From Lactuca virosa (lineage: Eukaryota > Streptophyta > Magnoliopsida > Asterales > Asteraceae), in contig CAKMRJ010002223.1 of the NCBI GenBank assembly GCA_928212115.1, forward strand, positions 304,416,782-304,480,781: a stretch of 64,000 nucleotides of DNA. Direction: 5' to 3'. Positions within the stretch are counted from its first letter, which is position 1. Every line of letters starts with the position of its first letter. The translations under genes were made by a program, and so were the position numbers. The notes under the pieces were generated by a model, which saw nothing but the letters and a program-made list of their open reading frames with translations, did not search any database and was not told the origin of the DNA. This document shows, piece after piece, positions 21,671 through 34,343 of this stretch.

Positions 21671-24600
21671 GAGGGTCGTGTGGAAATCATGGTATAAATG
21701 AGTCGTATGGGGTCAGCCGGCCAGTAGAGTTTTTGGGCGAGGTAGAGGTGGTTTCCTTGGTTGAGCGCAATTGATAGCTGGTCGACATGAGGAAGGATTA
21801 ACCACTCTCGAGAGTGTGAGGGTAGGGCGAAGATGCGTGCAAGATGCTGGGAGCCTGAGATCGAGGATTTCATGGGAGGATGTGTCTGATTTTATTGCAT
21901 CCTAGTGCTAGCCGGCTTCTCTGCTCGAATGCTGCTTGCTTGTGCTTTGTGGGACCCATGTTGATGGGAGCTAACCATCAAATGAATACATCAAAATTTC
22001 ATGCTATGAGGGTTAAATAATCTTAGGATAAAGGAATTGGACCTATTGTGCAACTCTCATCTGAGTCCAACCATTGTAGGGCTGGGTCCTTTAGCCGAAG
22101 GATGATTTAATCCTGGTTGCATGTAATTGTATTCTTGAAGTGGTTAGCTGACGTCGGTAGGGGTTCTTCAGCAGCTGATGGCAGAGTAGGTGTGGTGGGT
22201 CCTAGGATATCCTAGGGAGTATTTAGTGTGGATGTTTCGCTGTTGAGCAGGTTTCAGGAGTATTTTATGACTAGGACTTAGAGGACCCGAGATGATTCTT
22301 GAGGAAAGCATGGATGGGTGTGGAAGGTAGTATTGGGCCCGTACTATCGAAAGCACATGATCCATACTCGAATCAAGGAAGATCTCAGGGATTCTAAGGG
22401 CTAGTCAGGGAAGGTAGCATGGTTGGATACCATGGTTCGCGGAAGTGGTTCTATTCCTGCCAAGCTTTTGGTTGTTGCTGCTCAGACCTAAGGATGGTCT
22501 TGGTATTTGGAGTGAGCCCAGTGGTGTTATTGATTGTGGCTGTTTGGGGCAGACCTATTGCATTTTGGTGGAGACTTCAGGGGTTTTTCTCGAAGCGGGG
22601 ATGTGAGTGTGGGACTCAGGAAGGGAGTGATGATTATGGTCAGCTTGAGTTTTGCAGCTGGAAGGAGTATGACTGATTGATGGATTAGAATGTCGTTATC
22701 TTTTTCTAGGGTTGTGTCCTATCAGTTTTCCGAGTTCGAAGGAGTGGGCAGGCTTGTGACCCTAGGGCCAGGTTGTATTTCCAGCTCAGTGTCAGTTGGT
22801 CGCAGGGGTTGGCGGCAGTATTTCAGCGTTGGTAAGCGTAGATGGGTCGAGGTGGCATGAGTATCTTGTGAGGCAAGTTGGGTACCATATCATCGGGTAG
22901 GCCGAGTGTCGGATTGTCACTGGATTGCAAACATGGATTAGTTCATGTCACCTGGGATCGAAGGGGAGTTTTCCTGAGTACCCTCAGGTTGGTCATGGTA
23001 ACTCAGGAGGAAGAAGTCAGGATTGCTTCGAATGCCTTTGAGAGTGTGACATCTCACGTATTCTTTGGATTGTATCAAGAATTGTATTGTGTTGGAATTT
23101 TGATGGATTGGTTGAGTTGCATCCCCGGTTGACTTTCTGCTATTTTTGGGTTATTGATGGTCGTTATATGCCATTCTACATGTCAGAAGTTTTCAACTGG
23201 AATTCATGTTTTTTTCTTGGGTTCGATTGATCTGTATCGGGAGGACCATCTTGCACATGCCGTTCATTCCATGGCCAGGAATGATCGTGCCTGGTCGAGT
23301 CGGGTTGGGTTGTGAGTTGGTTTCAAACTAGTGGGTGGTAGTTAGAACCCTAAGTGGGGAAGAATTGGGAATTCTCAAGTTGAGTGTCGGTTAATGAAGG
23401 TTTTGTCAGTTGTCGTTCGGGATGCTTCTTTCAGGTTGATAGGCAGATGTTGGTCAGTGAACCTTCCAAGAAGCAGGTGTGTTCAGCTCTAGGTGGGTTT
23501 GTGGTTCTCTAGTTTAGGTATCAAGATATTCTAGACCATCAGTTGATGAGTTCGTCTTTCAGCGGGAATTCTCCGAAGGAATCGAAAGGAAACAGTTAAG
23601 AGCAAGGGATGCGTAACCAGCCCTCCATTGCAGTGTGTTTATGTTTCCTCTTGGTCCTTGGGGAAAGTTCTCCCTCAGTGATAAAAGGGAATTTCGTATT
23701 CATAACAGACTCAGATTTGGCAACCTATGAGATCGCGTTGGAAGTCTTCTTGAGCTAGTTTCATTTGAGTAGGATCCGTGCAGTCTCGATCAAGTATGGG
23801 ATCTTGTTTCGATCGGTGATGTAGACGTATTCTGATATTGATGAAAGTGGTGTGTCTCTTTATCTCAGGAAACCATTCCTTTTGGATGAAGTTTGGGTTT
23901 CCCTAAGAATATGCATGGTACTGTCGGGTTATAGCCTCCGAATTGGGTCAAGAATCTAACCATATCCTATCCTCAGGATGAGTGCGACCATGGGTTCGTA
24001 AGGTTTTGCTTGGGTAGCAGCTCGTTCTATAAATGAAATGTACATGGTAGGGTTACAACATAGTGGATCATGTTCAGTATTGTGTGGGATGGTGATTAGG
24101 TCCCTATGAGACAGTGAAAGGAGGAAAGTATCTTTAGGACCCATAAGGTTGGGCAAGCAATGTAATACTGACAAGGGTCGGTATGAGATCAGGAGCATTC
24201 CAGTCATGGACTGTGGGCCTAATGGTTGGGATTACTCGTTCAATCTATTTGGGATACACTCGGTAGTGACGCGTTGATGGGGATCGGAGAACGCATAAAT
24301 CAGTTGGTTTGAATAGGGAACAGTCAAGGGACGTTGGGAGTTCCAGTCAGGTATCAGAATGAATCTGTGGAATGTTGCTCCGTATTTCTGTTTGTTCGCA
24401 AGTTGTTGTTAGGGATCGGATGAAATGCGGAAGCTCTTGGTTTGATCATCTTCTTTCGTCGGTTCGAAGGTTAGTGATGGCATGACAGAGAGTCGAAGGT
24501 TATACTAAGGTTTAGGCGTATTACATGGACTCAGAAGGAGAGAGGTTCGCTATCAACCTGTTGAGGATCTTTTCTGCATGATTTGTGGTATCTTCAGGTA

Positions 24601-25894
24601 GAAGCTTGGAGTGGATCCATGGATGGCCATTTCAGGATGGCTTATAGTGGGAACTCGCGTTGGGAATCACAAGTGTATTCGTGTGAGGCATGCATTCTGG
24701 AAGTCGGTGCGGGAAGTGGGAATCGTTTGGTTTAAGGTGCGAGACGTGAGTTTCAGGCGAAAGGTGTGATGTCATTGATGATAAGATCAAGGGTTGTTGG
24801 GTCAGAATGTTCGTGTTTTCTAGGTTTTGGGAACCTGGTGGTTGGATCAAGTGTGGACTGTTAGTCTCTGCGGCGGGGAGAAAATTCATTGCATCCAGGA
24901 TTAGTGAGAGGTTGCGATGAATCAGAAGAGTTTGGGTGAAATGCAATGGTAGATCCTGAAATCTCGGATGGGAAGTTAGAACCGAGATAAGATATTTCTC
25001 CTGGTATTTCGCATGTTTCTTCGTGGTAATCGCATGTAGGACTGTATACTATGAGAAATTAGTAGGCGAAAGGGAGCGGTATGATTGTTGTTGTCGGTAT
25101 TATGTGCATACTCGATCCTAATTGTCTAGTTGATGACATATTGTGTTTGGTTGGGTTGCGGCGGTCCTGCTCTATCAAGTAGTCCAAGATACCCGGTGTG
25201 GTTCGACCGTACGTCGTAGGCACGGAGGCTCATGGGGAGCGGTAGGGTTGAGGGGGTAGGCCAACAAACCCTAAGAATAGCAATCCGATGGTTGATTGGA
25301 TTCGACATATTGGTATTCCGGCCCGAGGTTGGACGACCCAGTCATGGGTGTTTGAGGTTATGAGCTAGCAGTGATGAGCATATTGGTTCGGGAAGCTAAA
25401 GGGAGCATTACCGGTCGGCATAAGAAGATTCATCTCCCAGTTGTCTCCCATTGGTCATCATATCCTAGGAATTCTTGTCATCAGAATTAGCTTCCTCTGG
25501 AAGGATTATCGAATCTCTTTTGTCCAAAAAAGAGTTGTTGGCAACAGAGTATGATCCGTGGTTCCGTTTTCAGGTAGGAACCACAGGTTCTCAGGGTTGA
25601 GTAGTGAGTTTAAGGGATAAGGGGAATGACATCAGCATTAGCTAGTATGGACGGCCTGTCAGGAAGTCATACAAATTTCGAGATTCCAGACTTCAGGTTT
25701 CAGGTGAAGTAGGAATAGCTCGCCGCGTGGGGTTATGGATTTACTTTCTTTGGTTTGAAATTTTCTGCTGAGTTTAGTCACCTTGGGAAGGTCGTTGTGT
25801 GTATGATTTGCGGAGGTGCCCCTAAGGTTTCGGGCTTGCCAAGGGTGGCAAAGGGTGATTTCGAGGACGAAATCAAATTTAAGTGGGGGAGAAT
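21671..25894 (+). mobile_element. Element B, main internal region after the insertion of C
   Basis: 4.2 kb of gypsy internal sequence with no readable protease, RT or integrase and no open frame above about 110 codons with family features. A leader hairpin is at 22327-22347. From 24178 to 25894 it is colinear with 4692-6402. It ends with a PPT (25881-25894, AAGTGGGGGAGAA) before LTR 2. The lack of coding suggests a large non-autonomous derivative, or an old copy decayed beyond recognition. Confidence 0.7.
22327..22347 (+). other. Leader hairpin with GGGCCC loop in B
   Basis: Arms GTAGTA and TACTAT (one G-T pair) enclose the nine-base loop TTGGGCCCG. The same fold is at 45848-45868 in H. Confidence 0.65.
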
Positions 25895-27903
25895 TGTAAC
25901 ACCCCGATTTCCAGGAATGAGATTTTAGGGATTTTATGGACTTAAGAAAGCCTACTCGACGAGTTAGGAGTCTCCAACTCGTCGTGTAGAAACTCATATG
26001 GCCACTTGGATTATGAAGCCTACTCGACGAGTTAGAGGACCCAACTCGACGAGTTGAGGCTGTGAATGAAAACCCTAATTTTTAGGGTTTGCACCCTATT
26101 TAAAGGACCTTAAGTCCTTTCTCTAGCCTCCCTTACCACCCTATCGTCCAGAAGAAAACCCTAAACGAGCTAACCTTCCATTTTAAGTGTGTACAAGGCT
26201 AAAGAGTGTGTGTTTGGTGCATTTCTTAGAGAAACCTGAAGGTTAGGATCTTGGAACGAGAAGGAGCTTATAGATCCAGCATGTACTTAGTTGTAGCAAT
26301 CTTTTGAAGGTAAAAAACCACTCCCTTGATCACTTGTTTGTTAGACCTTTCCATTAGAGAGTTTATGGTCATTTCTAGCTTCTTCTTGACTCATTCTTGG
26401 TTTTGAGCATGCTTTGAAGTTAAGACTTCGGATCTGGACACCACTAGGCCCCTTAGGCCTAAAGTCTCAAGTTTTATCATGCTTTGGCCAACTTCCATGC
26501 CTTAAAACCCGTTGTTTAGCCTTGTTTTAGCAAGTTATCCCCTTAATGTCGTGCATGGACGTAAAGCTTGCAACTTTACGTAATATCTCAGCCCTAGAAG
26601 ACTAGATCTACATTTTGGAGAATTGGTTTCGTTTAAAAGCATCTGAATGAGAAAAAGGGCTGAAGGAACTCGACGAGTTGCTTAGCCAACTCGACGAGTT
26701 CGTTAGGGTTTTCCTGCTTCTGGATTCTGAGTGAACTCGACGAGTTGGTGAGATAACTAGATGAGTGGTTAAGGTTTTCCGCAATCCAATGGACACTGCA
26801 TGGACTCGACGAGTTGTTTTGGCAACTCGACGAGTTGACTCGAGTTTTTACAGGTACTCCGAGTTCTGAAGGTACTCGACGAGTTAGTAGCTGCACTCGA
26901 CGAGTTAGGTTAACATGGACTATTGACCTTGACTGTTGACTTTAACTTTGATCAAGTTTGACTTCTAAGGGTATTTTGGGTAATTTGGGTCTTGATAGAA
27001 TTGGTCCTATGGTGGTTGTAGGTGTTGGAGTTTGGAGCTGTGTTTTGGGAAATTGACATTATCATCCAGTGCTACTTGTGAGGTGCGTTCTTCTCACTAT
27101 ATCAACGGGGTCTAAGGCACCAAGGCCGACCCTTTTTGGATTGTATCCTGGTTATAAGATGATGCTATGTTAGTGATCTATTAGATCGGTATCCTGGTTA
27201 TAGGATGATGTTATGTTTAGTGATCTGTTAGATCGGTATTTTGGTATATAAGATAATGCTATGATTAGTGATCGATAGATCTGTATGACTGATATGTACA
27301 TGCTAGCTAGCGTATGATATTATGTGTTATTTTTGTGATTGGAGGTGGGTTGAGGCGGTCCTGCTTTGTGCTCTAGGCCAACATACCTAGGGCGGTCCAG
27401 ATAGATTGAAGACCCGGTAGGGCGTACTAGTCAGGCCGAAGGCCCAGAGGATGGTGCAGACAGGCTGAAGGCCCAATAGGACGGACCAGACATGCTAAAG
27501 GTTCTGAGAGTGGGCCAGATAGACTGATGGCCCAATGAGGGCGGTCCAGTGATATTGTAGACTCAGAGAATGGGTCAGATAGACTGATGGCCCGGTGAGA
27601 GCGGTCCAGTCACACTGTAGACTCTATATGCATGCTGTTTGTTATGATATTGTTCTGTTTTGTATGGCATTGGTATTTTGGGGAAACTCACTAAGCTTCG
27701 GGCTTATAGTTGTTGATTTTGTTTTAGGTACTTCAGATGACCGTGGGAAGGCGAAGGCTTGATCGTGCACCTCCTCACATTTTATGATTTTGATTTTTGG
27801 GATACTCTGATATGAAACTATTTTGAAAATAATTTGTAATGATTAATGGTTTTTGAATGGTTGAAAAAGTTTTAAATTGGGCTTGAGTTTTATGGATGTT
27901 ACA
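25895..27903 (+). repeat. LTR 2 of the B array (3' LTR)
   Basis: A 2009-bp LTR starting TGTAACACCCCGATTTCC and ending GGATGTTACA at 27903; full-length match to 6403-8400. TATTTAAA is at 26097. It keeps about ten exact CTCG(N)CGAG copies, more than LTR 1, where many have decayed to CTCGATGAG (a CG to TG change). After 27903 the sequence is pol of D. Confidence 0.88.
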
Positions 27904-29756
27904 AGATTCGATTCATGAAATATTGCATTCCGTCATCTCTGAGCTCAAAGTTCTTATCCATTCCCCGCAGTACTTCCTTTGGGGTGTTTTCCATTTTCAG
28001 GGCCTCAAGCTGAGCGTTCTTAATTTGTGCGGGGTAGGTGTGAGTGTATGGTCATTGTTAACGATTTTACTCGACGTCTAGATTATTCCTTCCGGCTTAT
28101 GGAATCTGCTACGACGTTGCCTTGCTTGGGTAGTAACGAATATTGCATTCATAATCAGTTAACAATTCGACCCATCCTCGCTGCCTCATGTTAAGCGCTT
28201 TCTGGTTGAGGATGTGTTGAAGGCTCTTGTGGTAAGTAAATATCGTACACTTAGTGCCGTATGGGTAGTGTCTCCAAATCTTCTGGGCGAAGACTATGGC
28301 TCCAAGCTCAAGATTGTGGGCAGTGTAGTTGACTTCGTGTGTTTTGAGTTTCCTAGAAGCATAAGCAATGACCTTTCCTCTTTACATGAGTACACATCCC
28401 AACCCTTGATTCGAGGTGTCGCAATACACGACGAATTCCTCTGTGCCTTCCATAAGGGATAGGATTGGTGCGCTACACAAAACTTGCTTCAATGTCTGAA
28501 AGGCATTCTCTTGTTTGTCCCTCCAGTCAAAACTCACCGCTTTCTAGGTTAATGTTGTGAGGGGTTTAGCTATCTTGGAGAATTTATTGATGAATCTCCG
28601 ATAGTAACCTGCAAGACCCAAGAACTGGCGTATCTATGTCTGCGTACTTGGTGCCTTCCAGTTCTCTACTGCCTTTATCTTGGATGGGTCCACATGTATT
28701 CCTTCGTTGCTGACTACATGTCCTAGGAAGTCTACCTACTGTAACCAGAACTCGCACTTTGAGAACTTTGCGTATAGTTTCTCTTTTCGTAGTAATTCTA
28801 GTATTGGTTGCAAGTGTTGCCTATGCTCCTCCTCACATCGTGAGTATATCAATATATCATCGATGAATACGATCACGAATTTGTCTAGGTATGGTATGTA
28901 TATGCGATTCATGAGGTCCATGAATACTGCTGGAGCATTGGTCAATCCGAATGGAATTACTACAAACTCGTTGTGGCCATATCGTGTTCTGAATGCCATT
29001 TTTAGGACATCTTCTTCCTGAACTTTAAGTTGGTGGTACCCCGATCTCAAATCGATCTTTGAGTAGTAGCTAGATCCTTGTAATTGATCGAACATATTAT
29101 CAATCCTGGGAAGCGGGTACCGGTTCCTGATAGTCAATACACATTCTAAAGGATACATCTTTCTTCTTTACAAATAAAATCGGTGTTCCTCAAGGCAAGA
29201 GGCTCGGCCGGATAAACCGCTTAGCTAATAACTTGTGTAGTTGACTAGACAGCTCTTGCATTTCCGTCGGGGCCAATATGTACGGAGACTTTTCTATGGG
29301 GGCTGCTTCTGGGATTAAGTCGATTCTGAACTCGACTTGTCATACAAGTGGTAACCCCAGGAGGTCTTCTTGAAACACATCAGGAAAGTCACGGACTTCT
29401 GGTATGTTCATGATTTCCTTCACCTCTTTCTTCTGGTCCACTATGTGTGCTATAAATGTATAATACTTCTTGTGCAAGTACTTCTGCTCCTTGATGCACT
29501 AGATGATTCAGAGGTCCTTGCTTTGTTTGTCACTGTATACCACGAGGGTTATGTTGTTTGGTAGGTTGAGTCAGATGGCTTTCTCGTGACACATGATGTC
29601 GGCGCGCTAAGTGGTTAACCAATCCATGCCGACTATTACGTCGAAACTCCCAATAGTCATATGCATGATATTGATTTGGAAGGCATGGTCGTTTAGTGTT
29701 AGGTGTGCAGTTTAGGTAAATTTCTTTAGTGTTTTTGGTTCGCCCGTTAACCATCT
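27904..29756 (-). pseudogene. D pol: protease end, RT and RNase H
   Basis: The best piece (29158-28736) reads [49 protein letters not shown] and the catalytic FIDDILIYS, then [13 protein letters not shown]. Downstream to 27904, read through stops: [12 protein letters not shown] and FVVYCDTSNQGLG (RNase H). Upstream, VGMDWLT of the protease is visible near 29630. Integrase is missing because B is inserted here. Confidence 0.88.
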
Positions 29757-30924
29757 CTACTGTATAGATTTCCTTAGTAGTTGTTTGAACTTATGACTAA
29801 CAAAGCTTTTCTCGGCACAACTGTCGAAAAGTACATATGCATAGGAGTTATTGACAGGGAATGTACCAGTTACAGCGGTGGGCTCCTGCATTGCTTCTCT
29901 TGTTCCCATGGTCAACTCGCTTTCTTGTCCTCCTCTGCTTGGATTCTTTGTTTTTGAGCAGTCCTTCTTGAAGTGTCCTGTCTCTACACATCCATAGCAA
30001 GAGCGGGTTGCTCCTGAGTTGGAAGTTTGGTTAGCCACTTGGGTTGGGACCCTACAGAACTTGGTAGTGTGCCCCTTTTGTCTGTAAATGGATCAATACA
30101 TCTCCCTACAGGCACTGGTATAGTGATAGGGACACTTGTCACATTTTGGGAGGTTCCCAGAGTATTGCTTCGTTTAGTTGGTGGATACGGGTGTGATAGT
30201 GGCAACAACTGCCACTGTTCCTTGTTTCTTGTGGGGACCCTGTTGGGGTTTTTCCTTCTTTTTATCCCAAAATTTCCTCTTGCTATCTCTCCCTTTGGGA
30301 GGGTCGGCTTTCTGAACCATGGTTCCCTGGCGGATGCCTTCGTCAGTCAACTGATGAGCGATGCGCGTTGCGCTGTCAAAGGTGGTTGGTCAAGAAGGAA
30401 TGACCATCCATTGGATTTGTGGGGTAAGCCCCAGATGTATCTCTCTATCTTTTTGTACTCAGGAGTAACCATTCCTGGGCACAAGACATCCAGATCATTG
30501 AAGTGGTTTGTATAAGCCGCTATCTCGGAATCCTTCATGGTGAGGTTCAAGAGTTCTTGTTCTAAGGCTTGCATCTCACTCCCCGGGCAGTATTCTTCTG
30601 TCATTACGACCTTTAATTCCACCCATCTCATGGCATTTGCAGTAGTAAGGCCCATAGTCTTTACATGGCCCTTCTACCATGACAGGGTGGAATCCATGAA
30701 GGTGCTTACAACAAACTTCACCTTACACTCATTTGCACATGAGCATATCCCGAATACGGATTCACTCTTTTCAATCCATCGTGTTAGTTCGATTACTCCT
30801 CCTCGGAATCCTCTTTCGGTTCCTCCTCGGGGTATTCCTCGTGAATCTCCTCTGGTTCTTCCTCGATCCAGCCATTAGCTGCCATAACGGGGTAATAAGG
30901 GTCTCCATGGTGGAATCCATCCAT
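29757..30924 (-). pseudogene. D gag and start of protease
   Basis: The likely start codon at 30924-30922 opens a strongly acidic N-terminus (about 15 Glu in 45 residues). After a frame change: ELTRWIEKSESVFGIC, FMDSTLSWxKGHVKTMGL (x is a stop where Trp is expected), then 30655-30347 with EYCPGSEMQALEQELLNL. A zinc knuckle CYGCVETGHFKKDC lies at about 30000-29960. The protease starts TGTFPVNNSYAYVLFDSCAE; DSC replaces the catalytic DSG, so it is probably inactive. Confidence 0.82.
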
Positions 30925-31373
30925 GTCTAAGAACGAAAGGGCGTATAAGTGTGTGCACTATGTGACTCCTAATATAGTAACTAATACTACTAATATGTTA
31001 GTCCAGACTCTTGATAGGATTTTAAGTATTGTTATGTAGATTACTCAAGTTTTTATATTGTTTTCCACTATGCCCACACTTAGTTACGTGTCGGTCCAAC
31101 CCTAGTCAGGCGTAGTTGATCAGGCTACGTCTGCCCATGATTCGACAACAGGTTAGACTAAGTCTATTCATAGTGTCCAACCTAAACTTCGATGTTCTTG
31201 GTTTGTTTTATTGCGACACTGCCTTTGGTTGTATATATATACTTTTATATAATATTATTATCATATTCTAAACTATAATTGTAAGCTAGAATTTTTAGTT
31301 AGAGGTATTAGTCCCCGTATCTATAGTTTTATTTCTTACATGGAAGAATATACTTAGTTCACTATAGACAATT

Positions 31374-31385
31374 GCTCTGATACCA
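31374..31385 (-). other. Primer-binding site of D
   Basis: The sense strand reads TGGTATCAGAGC three bases after the LTR end at 31389. The same three-base spacer (GAT) is in G. Confidence 0.88.
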
Positions 31386-31388
31386 ATC

Positions 31389-32780
31389 TGTCACACCCCC
31401 AAACCGGATGGCGGAAACGTCCGGGGGTGGAACGATGATCACAGTATCACAATAATTGTATACATTGAATCACAAGTACATAAAGACCATCATATCATAT
31501 GATTATATCAGTTACATGACCCAAATGTTACTTAGTATCAAAATACATTACAAGGTTTGCATGTTATCAAATACAATAGTTCTCGTAATGATATTTGGTA
31601 TCTTGTCTTCAAAAGTAGCTCCACTGACCCGAGCTTAATTGTTTCCTAAGATTACATGCCGTTTTAAAAGTCAACATAAAGTTGGCGAGTTCATAAGAGT
31701 TCAGTTGTAGAAAAATCCGATATTTTTCCTTGTGTAAGAATCGTATCCTTGTAAAATGTTTTGTATTTGTACGCCTTCAGAGTATGTATCCAAAAAGCAT
31801 TTATAAAATAAAAGTTCCCATAACTTCTAAACTTATAAAAAGTGTGACTTGTCATGTGATTTTTATAATCTAAAAATCTAGTGTATAAGTAAATAACCAT
31901 ACTTGTAAATGTAGTATATAAGTAAATAACTATACTTATAAATATTGTGTATAAGTAAATAACTATACTTATAAACATTGTGTATAAGTAAATAAACATA
32001 CTTATAAATGTAGTGTATAAGTAAATAACCATACTTATAAATGTAGTGTATAAGTAAATAACCTTACTTATAAATGTAGTGTATAAGTAAATAACCATAC
32101 TTAAAAATGTAGTGTTTGTTCCCAGAAAATCCAATATTTCCTTTAAAAATGAGTTGTAGTCTTAAAAACCGTAAGACCAAAAATGTATAAGTATTTCTAT
32201 ACTTAAAGTAGTATTACGTAGTTTTATTCTTATATAAATCCATTTGAACGCATGTTACCCCGTAAACTAAATGTATCGTTGATTTCCCATGTGAATTATT
32301 ACAACCATTCTAAAACCGAAGTTGGCCTGCTGCGATGTTCTTCAGGCACCAGAATGTTAGACATTTGTCACCCCAGACCTGCCGATCTAGATGTAGCTAG
32401 CAGCTTAGGTGCGGGATTGTCAGTTCCGTATAGATCTATACACAAGTATCACGCTCTCTTACCGAGATTCTGGTTATAATTCAGGACTTTAGTGTGTACT
32501 CTGGTAGGTACGATGAAGACTTTGTCTCACATAATTTTTTCAACAAGTTTACGTTTTGGTGTAATGAAAACTATTGGATGTGTAAATATCACTTTTCGAT
32601 AGTATTAATATAGTGTATAATAGTATTACCCAATGGATAATGGTATTATCCAAGGGGTAATGGTTTTATCCAATGTGTAAACACAAAGTTTTAATCTTTG
32701 AAAACTAGACTTTTGGTAAAAATGCAAGTTTGTGTTTATCCAATGTGTAATAATATTATCCAATGGATAAAGGTATTATC
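31389..32780 (-). repeat. Partial 5' LTR of D (3' portion)
   Basis: On the plus strand it begins TGTCACACCCCCAAACCGG and GGCGGAAACGTCC, the LTR 3' terminal block shared with G and I. It runs 1392 bp to the insertion of E at 32781; the rest lies beyond the window. It contains a 33-bp tandem array and, at about 32600-32780, several degenerate copies of 'tatccaatggataa'. Confidence 0.8.
31881..32111. repeat. 33-bp tandem array in the D LTR
   Basis: Seven units starting at 31881, 31914, 31947, 31980, 32013, 32046 and 32079, each containing 'gtgtataagtaaataac'. Because 33 is divisible by three, the minus strand stays open and would encode an 11-residue repeat (VIYLYTTFISM); I do not regard it as a gene. 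Confidence 0.9.
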
Positions 32781-33564
32781 TGTTGGGTTTTGAGCATTCT
32801 AACACTCCTATGCTGTACATGCAACCCTAGAAACCTTGGATTTATTTTTTCTCTATTATACATGCAAATATTGATTTTTTCCAAGCTTTCATCCTATCTA
32901 GCATATCATGAGGTATATGTAATATAAAACTAGTAGAATGACATACCTTTTCCTTGTTGCTTGATTCCTTAAGACCTTGTAAGCCTAGCACCTCAAGTGT
33001 GATGCCTCAAATGTTTCACACAACACCAAAACTCTTGGAATAACTTGAGAATAGAACACTTGTATCACAAATTCGGCTACCCCTCTCCTTTTAGTCTAAG
33101 TGCCGATTTTGCTCCATATGAGGCTCCTTATATAGTGTCATGCAATTAGGGTTACACCATGCAAACCCTAATGTGTATGACCTTTCACTTACTCCATGAT
33201 CCATGGGTTTTAACCTCCATGGAGCATCCATGGAGCACCTGTGGGTTTTAGCCCAATCTTATGAACCATGGATCATAAGCCCACTATATAAGAATTAATG
33301 ATTTACACAATCAATCGCCATACATTTAATTAGTCTCTTTTTTATCACAAAATTAATTCCAATTTAATTCTTGATCAATACTAATTAAATAATATGATTT
33401 CATATTAATATATTAGAACTTATAATATATTAATAAATCATAAGTGTCCTTTTTCTCATTTAGTCTATCCAATTGTTGTGATGCCATGCAACCCAAATGG
33501 AACATGCCAAGTCGGGTGAAGTACATACCAAATATAGTTATGGACTTAGACACTTTATCCAACA
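32781..33564 (-). repeat. 3' LTR of E
   Basis: 784 bp; sense strand from TGTTGGATAAAGTGTC at 33564 to AAACCCAACA at 32781. A TATA box (sense CTATATAAGG) is at 33126-33135. The plus-strand start TGTTGGGTTTTGAGCATTCT is identical in A. Confidence 0.9.
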
Positions 33565-33578
33565 GTCTCCCACTTGGA
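33565..33578 (-). other. Polypurine tract of E
   Basis: The sense strand reads CCAAGTGGGAGAC next to the LTR start. Confidence 0.85.
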
Positions 33579-34343
33579 TAAGTCTAATAACTATAGTTAC
33601 AGGTATGACTTTAGGATCCGACCAGCAATCGTAGCTCTTTCAAAGTCTCGCGGAACTAGGATGATGCGCCATTTAAGATAAGTAATCATACAATCCTCTG
33701 TTTGACATAGAACTTAATCGAACACATCAATTTAGTTCTGACCGGGGCCGACACATAAGTCAAAACAAAATCATCGAGGGACCCAAGATATCGCTTCTAA
33801 TCCTCCAAGGACTAGAAGGATCAGATAAGCTTCGACTCATATGCTTGTAGTAACTATTCATCAAATTGTACACAACAACACGTTTTATAGCATCAAGTTA
33901 CTGATGCATTTTCGTACTATCAATGTACAACCAACTCACAGTTCAACAACTCATGTCTATTGGCTTGAAGACTCATATGATATTACCCTCTCACGATCTC
34001 TCGAGATGAATTCCATGAAGTGATACAAATGAGCGTGGGTTGAATCCAATACTCAGACCTTATGAGCACTTATGAATGTTGCAGCAACCATTGCTATGTC
34101 TAATACAATTTAGACAAATCTACAGACCCAATTCATGACAGTCTTATTTCAATACCTACTTCCAAAGTATGATCGACTGTGGATAGTTTGAATAATAAAA
34201 TTATTCAGGAAGTCAAAACATGCAAAATAAAACAATAGTAAATGATTGACACAAGACAGTACCATACTAGTAAATAAAAAACACCTTTTATTTAAACATC
34301 AAATGTCAATTACATTTCAACTATTACAAGTTTCGAAAGCTAT
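33579..34343 (-). other. 3' untranslated part of E
   Basis: About 765 bp between the end of RNase H and the PPT, AT-rich. No gene seen on either strand. Confidence 0.6.

Larger units (their letters stand above)
27904..32780 (-). mobile_element. Element D: decayed Ty3/gypsy retrotransposon, oldest visible host layer
   Basis: Minus orientation: partial 5' LTR (32780 to 31389), primer site, gag, protease, RT and part of RNase H, cut at 27904 by B and at 32780 by E. Many stops and frame changes. Its gag is homologous to that of G (shared EYCP...LEQEL and VAYT/AAYT...F.DL..LCP.MVT patterns), and the LTR 3' terminus and PBS spacing match G. Confidence 0.85.

Noticed and set aside
31691..32134. 147-codon minus-strand ORF with 11-residue repeats in the D LTR
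   Set aside because: It is produced by a 33-bp AT-rich tandem repeat inside an LTR; no start context or family.
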